From: a virus
Length of the DNA stretch: 64,000 bases
Reading direction: 5' to 3' (one strand)
Virus record (IMG/VR): IMGVR_UViG_3300036715_001368
Coordinates: 62,001-126,000 of that record
Under the pieces are notes generated by a model that did no database searches, was not told the origin of the DNA, and saw nothing but the letters and a program-made list of their open reading frames with translations. Shown piece by piece: positions 39,165 through 47,404 of the stretch; position 1 is the first letter of the stretch, and each line of letters opens with the position of its first letter. Both the position numbers and the translations under genes were made by a program.

Positions 39165-39905
39165 ATGGGCATCCTCGTCAGCGTCCATCAGCCCCAAGTC
39201 TTCCATTCGATTCATCTGCTCAGTCGCATCATCAGATCCAACGTTCACGTGGTCATGGATCTGGCCCAGATCAACCGAAAGGTGGGGATGGCCACCTACC
39301 TGCTAGGCAGACGCGACGAAGATCCGGATCGTTCGCCCATTTCCATGAAGGTGCCGGTAAGCGGCGGAAACAGGGTCTCCTGTCTTGAGGCGAAAATCGG
39401 CGTTGATGACGGATGGGTCGACAAGCATCTCGGAATGTTCGATCACTTGTACTCACGAGCGACGCACTACCAAAGCACGAGACGACAGCTGGCTCTTTGT
39501 CTGACCGAATGGAGAGGGGCCAGTTTCGCATCGTTCGGGACCATGTGCCTTCGGTTTGCCTTTGGAGCCATGGGTCTCGAAAACCCGCCGACAGTCTTCA
39601 AGGAAAGCAGCCTACGAATGCCTGTCGTCGGCGAAGATGGTACTGACCGCATCGCAGGTCTTGTGCAGACGGTCTACGGAACCGGGTACTACTGCGGAAG
39701 GCCAGAAGACAGGCCGTATCTGGACGAGGATCGCCTCCGAGCTCGCGGAATCAAGACTCACGCTCAAGACTTCGTTCCACCGCCGGATGGAAACCTATCT
39801 TGGGTCCATGTGCTCGCGAAAGAAGGCCGCCAAGGACTACAGGCTGCCTTGATTGCAGGTCCACGCGACAAAGCAACGGACAGGGTGCTGCACTTTGCGC
39901 CGTAA
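39165..39905 (+). CDS. WbqC-like protein (copy 1)
   Basis: VHQPQVFHSIHLLSRIIRS, VVMDLAQINRKVGMAT and a late TGYYCGRPEDRPYLDEDRLR match the WbqC family (HQPxxxPxxG start, then Asp-rich strand), which is associated with polysaccharide or amino-sugar clusters and thought to act in surface-sugar modification; the reaction is not firmly known. GGAGCCACC supports the ATG at 39165 over 39150. A second copy follows at 41150. Confidence 0.65.
   Translation: MGILVSVHQPQVFHSIHLLSRIIRSNVHVVMDLAQINRKVGMATYLLGRRDEDPDRSPISMKVPVSGGNRVSCLEAKIGVDDGWVDKHLGMFDHLYSRATHYQSTRRQLALCLTEWRGASFASFGTMCLRFAFGAMGLENPPTVFKESSLRMPVVGEDGTDRIAGLVQTVYGTGYYCGRPEDRPYLDEDRLRARGIKTHAQDFVPPPDGNLSWVHVLAKEGRQGLQAALIAGPRDKATDRVLHFAP
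39679..39689. repeat. GTACCNGGTAC-type site (one mismatch)
   Basis: GAACCGGGTAC, in WbqC copy 1, read as G-T-G-Y. Confidence 0.45.
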
Positions 39906-39920
39906 CTTCCTCAAGACCTA

Positions 39921-39942
39921 CGGCACCCTCTTGATAGAATCA
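39921..39942 (+). promoter_or_regulatory. Promoter-like element CGGCACCCTCTTGATAGAAT
   Basis: Within the 80-base spacer 39906-39985. It matches an element at 58252-58273 at 19 of 22 bases when aligned at CGGC and GATAGAATCA. TGATAGAAT fits an extended -10 box; a CT-rich leader follows. Confidence 0.5.
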
Positions 39943-39985
39943 CTACTCCCACTTCCCACTCCCAACGGAGAGCAAGGTCATCGAC

Positions 39986-41146
39986 ATGAACGAGAAGCAG
40001 ACTGGTTTCTTCGAAGCGCTGGGCGAAAAGCCACCTGAGCCAAAGAAGGCGAAAGAAGAAAAGCGCACTCATCCGACCATCAGGTACGTAGAGGTAGAAG
40101 CGCAGACGTCGGCCGGGAAGTACAAGGTCGACCTATTCGAAGGAGTGTGCTCCTGCTCGGCTCCAGTCGGGGAGGGGTGCTTCCACCTAAGGAAGGCCCG
40201 CGACGTCCATCTGAACAAGTGTGCCAAGACGCGGCACGAAGCCGTCAGTGCGATGCACAAGGAGATTCGACGCGGAGATGTTCAAGCCTCCCTGTACTGG
40301 GCGGACATCCTGTCAAGGCACTCCGACTACTACGTAAAGCGGTACGTTCGTCAGATCGTGGGCGAGGAGACGAGGAACTGGAACCTGTACTGGATGGCCC
40401 TTCGTCCAGGCGAGCACTCGTACCGAGACATGGTCGGAGCGATCGCCAGCTCGAGGAAGAAGTGGGAACACAAGAACGTCTGCCGTCCGTTCAAGGAGCA
40501 GCTGAAGGCGTTCTGGGACCTCAACGAGAGCAACTACGACTTCAAGCCCGGCGAGGAGCTGATCGAAGAAACGCGCGCCGCTCTGAAGCGTGACGACATG
40601 CCATTGATCTTCAAGCTCTTCGCGGCCATCGAATGCAAGGAAGAAGACGAGACGACCTTGGCTTTCGAACATGTCCTGTGTGAAGAGGTTGAGCATCGGT
40701 TCGAAGACATGAAGAATCTCAAGTTCTTCATGGAGAAGTACCCGGGGTGGACGGGGCGCGACAATTGGGAGAATCGTCTCACCATGATCGAGATGCTCAC
40801 CGGCGCATGGGACAAGACCATGAACGAGTTCATCCACGATCCAGAAGGGGCCTACGAGTACGATGACGGTGCGCTTCTGAAGAAGTTCCCAGACTACGTT
40901 TACGACAAGCATCTGATTCAGGGGCAACGTCGCCTGGAGAAGTACTTCGACAAAATTGGTCCGATGAAACCTATGCCAGACAAGCTCGACATGCGCTGGT
41001 CAGGTCAATTTATGGGCGTCTCTTGGAGGTATGCTGCGTACGTCCAGTTCGGCGACAACTACGTCAACGCCAGGTGGGAGGACGTGAAGTGGTCGAAGGA
41101 GTTCTGGGAGTACACGCTGTCCATGCAGAAGGCTTGTGAGGGGTAA
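39986..41146 (+). CDS. SWIM-like zinc protein with MgsA/RarA C-terminal-like domain
   Basis: The N-terminal CSCSAPVGEGCFH (Cys55, Cys57, Cys65, His67) fits a SWIM-type zinc site. Residues of about 84-140 (EAVSAMHKEIRRGDVQASLYW, YVKRYVRQIVGEETRNW) closely resemble the C-terminal domain of MgsA/RarA proteins, which tetramerises and contacts SSB or replication forks. No AAA+ ATPase part is present. The N-terminal KQTGFF may be a clamp-binding peptide. The remaining 240 residues are helical and unknown. It sits between the WbqC paralogs behind a promoter-like element. Confidence 0.55.
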   Translation: MNEKQTGFFEALGEKPPEPKKAKEEKRTHPTIRYVEVEAQTSAGKYKVDLFEGVCSCSAPVGEGCFHLRKARDVHLNKCAKTRHEAVSAMHKEIRRGDVQASLYWADILSRHSDYYVKRYVRQIVGEETRNWNLYWMALRPGEHSYRDMVGAIASSRKKWEHKNVCRPFKEQLKAFWDLNESNYDFKPGEELIEETRAALKRDDMPLIFKLFAAIECKEEDETTLAFEHVLCEEVEHRFEDMKNLKFFMEKYPGWTGRDNWENRLTMIEMLTGAWDKTMNEFIHDPEGAYEYDDGALLKKFPDYVYDKHLIQGQRRLEKYFDKIGPMKPMPDKLDMRWSGQFMGVSWRYAAYVQFGDNYVNARWEDVKWSKEFWEYTLSMQKACEG

Positions 41147-41149
41147 AGA

Positions 41150-41893
41150 ATGGAACGCGTTCACGGTCTTGTCATGGTGCAGCAGCCCCAGGTCTACCCG
41201 AAGTTGCACCGAATTCATCGGTGGCTTCGAGTAGAGCGATACGTCTGCATGGACGACGCGCAAGTTGATCGTCCTGGTGGTATGGCTCGCTTCAGCTTCG
41301 TGCACAACAACGAGCCGCATCGAATCTCGATTCCGATTACGGGCGGCAAGCGGGTCGCATGCAACCAGGCTAAGGTTTATCTGGACATCGGCCACATGCG
41401 AACGATCAAGGAGCACGTTCGAGTCACCCTCGGCAAGATGAAGTACGGTCAGGAGGTGAGCGAGTTCGTTGCCAAAACGCTAGACATGGCTCCACACTCG
41501 CTGTCGTTCGCCGAATGGACGGAAGCATGCATGACGTATCTGACGATCTTGCTGTGCGAGCTGCCTGGATTCCAGGGGCCAGCCCGGTTCCTGGAGTCGA
41601 GGATTCCGTCCGTAAAGACGTCCGGTCCATCGAATCGGATCCTGAGCGTCGTGAAGCTTGTTGGGGGTACCGCGTACTACACAGGCAGTCGCGGCTCGCC
41701 CAGCCGTGACTACCTTGACGAGGTGACCTTCGCCGCTGAGGGGATCAAGATCCTGGAGCAGCAGTTTTACACGAACGACTTTCCAGTTGGTCTTGGCGAC
41801 CGGACGTTTCTGGAGACCTGGGCAAGGTATGGTCTGACAGGAATGCTGGACATCCTGAATCGCGGAACGCTCGACAACAAGGAAGTCACCTGA
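41150..41893 (+). CDS. WbqC-like protein (copy 2)
   Basis: VQQPQVYPKLHRIHRWLRVE, CMDDAQVDRPGGMARF and GGTAYYTGSRG plus YLDEVTFAAEGIKIL parallel the copy at 39165 in order, although the sequences have diverged. TGATG-coupled to the glycosyltransferase, which suggests a shared pathway. The first His of HQP is Gln here. Confidence 0.6.
   Translation: MERVHGLVMVQQPQVYPKLHRIHRWLRVERYVCMDDAQVDRPGGMARFSFVHNNEPHRISIPITGGKRVACNQAKVYLDIGHMRTIKEHVRVTLGKMKYGQEVSEFVAKTLDMAPHSLSFAEWTEACMTYLTILLCELPGFQGPARFLESRIPSVKTSGPSNRILSVVKLVGGTAYYTGSRGSPSRDYLDEVTFAAEGIKILEQQFYTNDFPVGLGDRTFLETWARYGLTGMLDILNRGTLDNKEVT
41667..41677. repeat. GTACCNGGTAC-type site (one mismatch)
   Basis: GTACCGCGTAC, in WbqC copy 2. Confidence 0.35.
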
Positions 41894-43473
41894 TGCAACG
41901 ACGCGTTCTCCTTGTGCCGCAGCTCGGACTTTCTCGCGCTCGGAGCGATTCTTCCTATCAGTTCATGATGGATCTGATTCGCTCATCGAGAGAGATGGAT
42001 CGGAAGTTCTTCTTCTACATGATCCTGCCAGAGTGGGCCCAGGACCCGTGGCCTGATGAGCCGAACCAGTTCACGATCACGGTGCCGATGAACAAGGACT
42101 TCTGGATGAACGAGATGATCGGCGTTCCGGCTGAGCCTCTCGCAGAAGCCTTTTGTCGTCGTGGCGGCAAGTACATCGTCGACATGCTCTACACGGAGAT
42201 GGTTCGACCAAGCTGGTACATGGGGCAGGTGATCAGTGACTATCGGTCGCGTCACAGTTTGCCAGTGTTCATCACTGATCCGATCACCATCGGCGGCTGG
42301 GTAAATCGAACATGGGAGCACCGGGTGGCGAACGCATACTCGTACCTGCACGGGTACCCGCTTGCCACGTCGACGTTCGAGGAGAATGGCTACCGAGAGC
42401 TGGTCACTGACTTCTTCAGGCCCGCGTACATCGACAAGTTCAACCAGCGCATCCACCGGGTGCCGGTCGCGATCGACATCGCCTCGTACCAGAAGGTTAG
42501 AGACGAGGAACAAGGCAACAAGCACGAGAAGGTCTCGCTCTTCTGCGGCATGCGATTCAACGAAGACAAAGGCATCAAGTTCATCATGGATGTCTTCCGT
42601 ACGCTCTACGCCAGCGGCCGTGACATCTACGTGTGCTCGACGACGGGGACCGATCAGATCAAGGGCACTCAGCAGATCCCGGACAAGGACATGTCGATGC
42701 TCAAGACGATGAAGTTCGGATGCCCTCGCGACGAGTACGTTCAAGAAGCTGCCAGGTGCCACGTCTTCTTGTCCGCGTCGAAAGTCGAGTCGTTCGCGAT
42801 GCATATCGTTGAGCAACTCACGCTCGGCCTCATCGGAGTCCTGCCAAATGCTCAGTGGGTATGGGACTGGATCCCGAAGGAGTATCCGTTCGTCTACGAG
42901 CCTGGCGATCGCGTCGAGGCGTACACGATGATCTCATGGGTCATGGATAACTACGAGCGGGCCTACGAGATGGCCCGACCGTTCATGGACTATGTCGCGA
43001 AGGCTTACGACTCGAAAGAATCCTCTAAAGCGATCTTTGATGCGTTCAACCAGAGGATCGACGAGCGATTCGTTGACTACACGAAGAAGCCCCTGCGCTT
43101 CTCGAAAGGTGGCAAGTTCCGGTACCCGTTCCGCCTTGAGGTCTGTGACGCAGCAGATTCACTGGGCGAGAGCTTCTCGATGCCGCAGCTGCTCCAGGTG
43201 CTCAAGGCGCGGATGAAGGGCACAGACGTCGGCGTCTTCACCAAGCTCGGAGGACCGAGACTGGGCGTGCCTACGCTCTACGACATTCGGATGATGTTGG
43301 AGTCGTACGGTTGGACGGATGCGTGCGACGGACCCAAGGTCAGGTTCGTGCGCGGGGACAACGTCATCGTTCCGAGCCACGCCTACGCAGATCAGATCGC
43401 TGCTGCCAAAGCAGGAAAGATTGCCCACGCCGCTGAAGCTGCTGCCGACGAAGAGGAGGATCTCGATGTATAA
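41893..43473 (+). CDS. GT-B glycosyltransferase (GT4-like)
   Basis: The C-terminal Rossmann half has SLFCGMRFNEDKGIKFIMDV and SASKVESFAMHIVEQLTLG, the Glu-x7-Glu nucleotide-sugar motif of GT4 enzymes. At 526 residues it is longer than typical (about 380) because of an extra C-terminal domain of about 130 residues with an acidic end. It could glycosylate a surface polymer, a protein or modified DNA; the acceptor cannot be told from sequence. Confidence 0.75.
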   Translation: MQRRVLLVPQLGLSRARSDSSYQFMMDLIRSSREMDRKFFFYMILPEWAQDPWPDEPNQFTITVPMNKDFWMNEMIGVPAEPLAEAFCRRGGKYIVDMLYTEMVRPSWYMGQVISDYRSRHSLPVFITDPITIGGWVNRTWEHRVANAYSYLHGYPLATSTFEENGYRELVTDFFRPAYIDKFNQRIHRVPVAIDIASYQKVRDEEQGNKHEKVSLFCGMRFNEDKGIKFIMDVFRTLYASGRDIYVCSTTGTDQIKGTQQIPDKDMSMLKTMKFGCPRDEYVQEAARCHVFLSASKVESFAMHIVEQLTLGLIGVLPNAQWVWDWIPKEYPFVYEPGDRVEAYTMISWVMDNYERAYEMARPFMDYVAKAYDSKESSKAIFDAFNQRIDERFVDYTKKPLRFSKGGKFRYPFRLEVCDAADSLGESFSMPQLLQVLKARMKGTDVGVFTKLGGPRLGVPTLYDIRMMLESYGWTDACDGPKVRFVRGDNVIVPSHAYADQIAAAKAGKIAHAAEAAADEEEDLDV

Positions 43474-43735
43474 GCTCGGGGAGAGAAAGCTGACCAGTAC
43501 GCAGTACGAGACGTTGAAAGCGATTGATCAGTACATCAAGACGATGGGGCATGCGCCCACGCATCATGAGCTCGCCGAGGTCATGAGGCTTCCGAATGCG
43601 CGGGCCGTAGCGAATCGTATCGACGCGCTCGTCAACAAGGGTTACCTGGATCAGACGAAGTTTCAGCCACGAGGGATTCGACCCTCGAAGAAGGCAACGT
43701 CCGAGTATCCAGAGCTGGGAAGAATTGCATCATGA
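43466..43735 (+). CDS. LexA-like winged-helix DNA-binding domain, stand-alone
   Basis: LTSTQYETLKAIDQYIKTMG, APTHHELAEVMRLPNARAVA and LVNKGYLDQ match the LexA N-terminal winged helix. At 89 residues the autoproteolytic peptidase half is missing. It may repress or anti-repress phage genes, or compete with host LexA at SOS boxes. It overlaps the glycosyltransferase end by 8 bases and the next gene by ATGA. Confidence 0.75.
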   Translation: MYKLGERKLTSTQYETLKAIDQYIKTMGHAPTHHELAEVMRLPNARAVANRIDALVNKGYLDQTKFQPRGIRPSKKATSEYPELGRIAS

Positions 43736-44835
43736 GACCGAGTCGCAGTGACATCGAGCAGATCTTCGAAGGACGTCGCACCGTTCTGTACGCGCACGAC
43801 CTCCGAGAGAGCCTGCTCATGGACAACGTGTCCCCATTGAGCTGCGACTTCACGCTTTCGGATGCTTGCCAGCACAAGTGCCACTTCTGCGTCGACGATC
43901 GCAACGAGGTTTCTGGCCCGATCATGTCCGAGGAGGACGCCTTTCGGATCTTGACGCAGCTTCGCAAGCTTGGCGTGATGAGCGTGAACTTCGAAGGCGG
44001 AGGCGAGCCAACCATCGCTCCCGCTTTCGTGGCGGCCATGCGCCATGCTCACGGCAGCGGGATGCACGTCGGGCTCATCACGAACGGCGGCATGCTTCAC
44101 AAAGAGGAGATTGCAAACACGCTCCTCGACTGCGCACGCTACGTGCGCATCAGTCTCGATGCGGTGTCCCCGGAGACTCACGAGACGAGTCACGGCGTGA
44201 AGGGGCAGTTCAACAAGATCGTCGAGTCCATCAAGGAGCTCGTTCGACGTCGAGACGCGAAGACCTCGTCGCGGTCACCGTACGAAAAGCTTCCGGTGAT
44301 CGGACTTGGCTACCTCATCGACGAGAACACGTTCCAGGGCATGCACCACGCCTTGGCACTTGGGGAGCATACGGGTGTCGACTACGTGTCGTATCGACCC
44401 ATGCACAGCGACAAGAAGTATGGTGGGTACTACCTTCGAGACGACATGAACTTCGCGCACTCGCAGGCGTTGAAGAGGGTCTCCGAAGTGGAGGGTGGTT
44501 CGCGAGTCTACGCAGCGATCGACTGGCCCACCTCGAAGTATGTGCCCACCAAGAAGTGTTTTGCTCACCGAGGCAAGATCACGGTAGGAGCGACGGGCGA
44601 CGTCTACACGTGCTGTAACAAGCGGTACAACCAGGACTACAGCTTCGGTCAGCTCAGGCCTGACGTGCCGCTCGAGCGCCTATGGAGCGGGCCGAAGCGC
44701 AAGGACGTCATCAAGCGCCTGGAGAACGCCCTTCAGGACATGAGCCAACACTGCTCCTCTTGCAACAGCGACGATCTGAATCGAACGTATGTGGAGATGA
44801 AGCGTCCGAACCTGCATCACCGCTTCATGGGTTGA
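43732..44835 (+). CDS. Radical SAM enzyme with SPASM-like C-terminus
   Basis: The cluster motif ACQHKCHFC (Cys46, Cys50, Cys53) is followed by FEGGGEPT (SAM-binding GGE) and IRISLDA-like strands. The C-terminal part has KCFAHRGK, YTCCNKRYN and HCSSC, which could ligate auxiliary clusters as in SPASM/twitch enzymes. At 367 residues it resembles enzymes that modify peptides or alcohols by radical chemistry. The substrate is unknown. It lies in the sugar/amine cluster. Confidence 0.85.
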   Translation: MRPSRSDIEQIFEGRRTVLYAHDLRESLLMDNVSPLSCDFTLSDACQHKCHFCVDDRNEVSGPIMSEEDAFRILTQLRKLGVMSVNFEGGGEPTIAPAFVAAMRHAHGSGMHVGLITNGGMLHKEEIANTLLDCARYVRISLDAVSPETHETSHGVKGQFNKIVESIKELVRRRDAKTSSRSPYEKLPVIGLGYLIDENTFQGMHHALALGEHTGVDYVSYRPMHSDKKYGGYYLRDDMNFAHSQALKRVSEVEGGSRVYAAIDWPTSKYVPTKKCFAHRGKITVGATGDVYTCCNKRYNQDYSFGQLRPDVPLERLWSGPKRKDVIKRLENALQDMSQHCSSCNSDDLNRTYVEMKRPNLHHRFMG

Positions 44836-44837
44836 AG

Positions 44838-44957
44838 ATGGAGAAGCAGACGTCGTTGAACCTGGACTCGCAAGAGTCGATCGACATCATGACTCGCGAG
44901 GAGTTTGGGTACGCGAGAGCAGCGCTGCATACCCAACGGAGCTTCCGCTCTCAATGA
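44838..44957 (+). CDS. Possible 39-aa protein with clamp-binding-like start
   Basis: The short frame begins MEKQTSLNLDSQES; QTSLNL resembles bacterial sliding-clamp-binding peptides (QxSLxL). It overlaps the next gene by ATGA. Weak ribosome binding site, so the gene is uncertain. Confidence 0.35.
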   Translation: MEKQTSLNLDSQESIDIMTREEFGYARAALHTQRSFRSQ

Positions 44958-45427
44958 ACGGAGCGGTCTTCTCGGAGTCCGAGCACTATCGGTACCGATT
45001 GTGGCGTGTCTGGTCGAAGACGAAGGGTCGAGTCCTGTTCGTCATGCTCAATCCGAGCACGGCAGACTTCAAGAAGAACGACCCTACGGTTCGAAAGTGC
45101 ATCATGTACGCCCAAAAGTGGGGCTATGGATCGGCCGAGGTCGTGAACATCTTCGCCTGGAGGTCTACGGACCCGAAGGCTCTCTACGACGCCAAGGACC
45201 CGGTCGGACCTGAAAACGATCGTCACATCCTCCAGGCCGCGGGCAACGCGCAGAAGATCATCTGTGCCTGGGGTGCTCACGGCGCCCTCAAAGGCCGAGG
45301 TCACAACGTGCTGCGCATGCTTCGTGATGACGGGTACCAGGTACAGGCTCTCCATCGAACGAAGGATGGACAGCCCGGACATCCCTTGTATCTCGCTGGA
45401 AGTGCGGTACCTGTCGACTTTCTATGA
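44954..45427 (+). CDS. DUF1643 family protein
   Basis: FVMLNPSTADFKKNDPTVRK, YAQKWGYGSAEVVNIFAWRS and DPVGPENDRHI are the conserved blocks of DUF1643, found in phages and bacterial defence or modification neighbourhoods. 157 residues is full length. The function is not established. It carries an exact GTACCNGGTAC site. Confidence 0.85.
   Translation: MNGAVFSESEHYRYRLWRVWSKTKGRVLFVMLNPSTADFKKNDPTVRKCIMYAQKWGYGSAEVVNIFAWRSTDPKALYDAKDPVGPENDRHILQAAGNAQKIICAWGAHGALKGRGHNVLRMLRDDGYQVQALHRTKDGQPGHPLYLAGSAVPVDFL
45334..45344. repeat. GTACCAGGTAC, exact palindrome-family site
   Basis: Exact match to GTACCNGGTAC in the DUF1643 gene. Confidence 0.6.
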
Positions 45428-45708
45428 AAGCTGACCAGGTCGTCTGTCCACGCTGTCTCGCGAACCACGGCCACAAAGCACTCGGATGCGCTACGCCACA
45501 CACGCATGCCCACATGATCTGTGGGACGTGCAACTGGTCGTGGACGACCTACGACGTCTCATACCTGAAGCTGGAGAACGTGTTCGAGAGGTTCAGGAAC
45601 GGACTCGATCCGGAGCCTGTCTTCGAGAAAAACGACGGAACGAAAGACGAGTCGAAGTGGTGGGTGAACGACGACGGTTCGCATAGAGCGAACCCCGACG
45701 TGAGGTAA
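45424..45708 (+). CDS. Zinc-ribbon hypothetical protein, 94 aa
   Basis: ATGA overlap with the DUF1643 gene. VCPRCLANHGHKALGC and MICGTCNWSW make a four-Cys ribbon with extra histidines. The C-terminal half is acidic and unstructured. Function is unknown. Confidence 0.65.
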   Translation: MKADQVVCPRCLANHGHKALGCATPHTHAHMICGTCNWSWTTYDVSYLKLENVFERFRNGLDPEPVFEKNDGTKDESKWWVNDDGSHRANPDVR

Positions 45709-45720
45709 GGACGAAGAGCC

Positions 45721-46173
45721 ATGGCAAGATGGAACGTTGGCGAGAAAAACGGCCAATGGAAGGGTGGTCGAACCGTAACCAAGGACGGGTACGTCTTGAT
45801 CATGGTCGGAAAAGACCATCACCTCGCAGACGTTCGTGGATACGCGTACGAACATCGCCTCGTTGCGGAGAGAAAGCTTGGAAGAAGACTTCGTCGCGAT
45901 GAAGAGGTTCATCACGACGATGAAAATAAGTCGAACAACAGTCCTGGCAACCTAGTCGTGACACGCGGCACCAAGAGACGACTTCGACATTTTGTTCATC
46001 ATCGCACCAAGCCTTCTGTGCTGAAGAGACCAGAACAAAGAAATCGCACTGTGCTCTGCGCTTGCGGTTGCAAGACGGAGATGAAGAGGTTCGACAAGTA
46101 CGGTCGACCAAGACGATTCATGCCAAGTCACAACATGAGAGTGAGGGCACGATGGGCCAAAAAACGTCCATAG
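45721..46173 (+). CDS. HNH homing endonuclease
   Basis: GYAYEHRLVAERKLGRRLRR and EVHHDDENKSNNSPGNLVV carry the HNH histidines and asparagine; an N-terminal NUMOD-like KNGQWKGGRT segment precedes them, and a basic C-terminus with CACGCKTEM follows. Base use is more AT-rich than the neighbours, indicating a mobile gene. At 150 residues it is intact. It overlaps the start of the DUF5131 gene by 22 bases. Confidence 0.85.
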   Translation: MARWNVGEKNGQWKGGRTVTKDGYVLIMVGKDHHLADVRGYAYEHRLVAERKLGRRLRRDEEVHHDDENKSNNSPGNLVVTRGTKRRLRHFVHHRTKPSVLKRPEQRNRTVLCACGCKTEMKRFDKYGRPRRFMPSHNMRVRARWAKKRP

Positions 46174-46964
46174 AGTGGTGCGACCATACGTTCAACCCGT
46201 GGGCTGGATGTGCGAAGATCAGTCCAGCTTGTAAGTCATGTTATGCGGAAAACATCTCGCATAGGTTCGGCTGGAATGTATGGGGCACCGAGTCCCCTCG
46301 AAGGTTCTTCGGCGATAAGCACTGGAACGAACCGGTGAAGTGGGACCGCGCCGTCAAGGATCCCAACAAAAGACCCAAGGTCTTCTGCGCGTCGATGGCT
46401 GATGTATTCGAGCTGCGGAGCGATCTTGATGTCCACCGCGATCGCCTGTGGAAGCTGATCGAAGCTACGCCTGGCCTCGTTTGGCTGCTGCTCACGAAGC
46501 GTCCAGAGAACGTGAAGAAGATCTATGGAGAGACGCTACGAGCCAACATGTGGCTCGGTACGACGGTCGAGAACCAGAAGTACACGTCACGCATCGAGAG
46601 CCTGTTGAGAATCAACGCTCCGGTGAGGTTTCTGTCATGTGAGCCGATGCTGGGCCCGATCGACTTCAACACGTGCGGCATTTGGCATCCGGGAATGCAT
46701 GACATGTACCTGGAGGGCGTTCACTGGGTCATAGCAGGAGGAGAGTCTGGGCCAGGAGCTCGTCAGCCAAGCCTCGACTGGTATCGAACGATCCGCGATC
46801 AGTGTGGGTACGCCAAAGTGCCGTTCTTCTTCAAGCAGCACGGTAACTGGGCGCCTGGAGCGAACGGGCTTGTGCGGCTCCGGAGTAAGAAAGACGGAGG
46901 CCGCCTACTGGATGGCGTCGAACACAACGGCGTCCCCCTCGACCAGAACGGGAATCCGCGATGA
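46152..46964 (+). CDS. DUF5131 (phage Gp37/Gp68) family protein
   Basis: TSIEWCDHTFNPWAGCAKIS then PACKSCYAENIS is the conserved start of this family, with a Cys-x6-Cys-x2-Cys arrangement that recalls radical SAM clusters; VFCASMADVFE, LLLTKRPENV and VIAGGESGPGARQ are later conserved blocks. 270 residues is full length. The ATG at 46152 lies inside the HNH gene. Substrate and activity are unknown to me. Confidence 0.85.
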   Translation: MGQKTSIEWCDHTFNPWAGCAKISPACKSCYAENISHRFGWNVWGTESPRRFFGDKHWNEPVKWDRAVKDPNKRPKVFCASMADVFELRSDLDVHRDRLWKLIEATPGLVWLLLTKRPENVKKIYGETLRANMWLGTTVENQKYTSRIESLLRINAPVRFLSCEPMLGPIDFNTCGIWHPGMHDMYLEGVHWVIAGGESGPGARQPSLDWYRTIRDQCGYAKVPFFFKQHGNWAPGANGLVRLRSKKDGGRLLDGVEHNGVPLDQNGNPR

Positions 46965-47404
46965 ACCGCAACGGCATGGAGGAGTGGGAGGTCAACGTTC
47001 AGCAACGTCCGGCCCGCGAGAACCACCACCTTGTCTGTCCTGAGTGCGGCGCGAAGCTCGTTCTTCGTTCTCGTAGGGACGGGAAGTGGTTCTACGGATG
47101 CGAGATGTGGATGGACACGAAGTGCGACGGCGGGATCGGGGCGCATCCAGACGGCACACCGCTCGGGATCCCGGCGAACAAGGAGACGAAGAAGGCGAGG
47201 GTCGAGGCCCATCGATCCTTCGATCGCCTTTGCACCGAAGGGAAGATGTCGAAAGGCAAAGCCTACAAGTGGATGAAGAAGACGTTGCAGCTCGCGAACG
47301 GCATGAGCCACATCGCGATGATGACGAAGAGTCAGTGCGAGGCACTGGTGGCGGCAGTAGACACGAAGCTCGGGAAGAAGGAACAGCATGTCGACGACAG
47401 ATGA
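46961..47404 (+). CDS. DUF3268-like zinc-finger protein
   Basis: CPECGAKLVLRSRRDGKWFYGC resembles a topoisomerase-type zinc finger, and HPDGTPLGIPANKETKKAR followed by a helical AYKWMKKTLQL and HIAMMTKSQCEALV matches the DUF3268 layout. 147 residues. Possibly nucleic-acid-binding. ATGA overlap with DUF5131 and 17-base overlap with the methyltransferase. Confidence 0.7.
   Translation: MNRNGMEEWEVNVQQRPARENHHLVCPECGAKLVLRSRRDGKWFYGCEMWMDTKCDGGIGAHPDGTPLGIPANKETKKARVEAHRSFDRLCTEGKMSKGKAYKWMKKTLQLANGMSHIAMMTKSQCEALVAAVDTKLGKKEQHVDDR

Noticed and set aside
38930-39388. 152-codon plus-strand frame spanning the parB end
   Set aside because: Runs through the hairpin spacer and into the WbqC-like gene in a wrong frame; composition is shadow-like.
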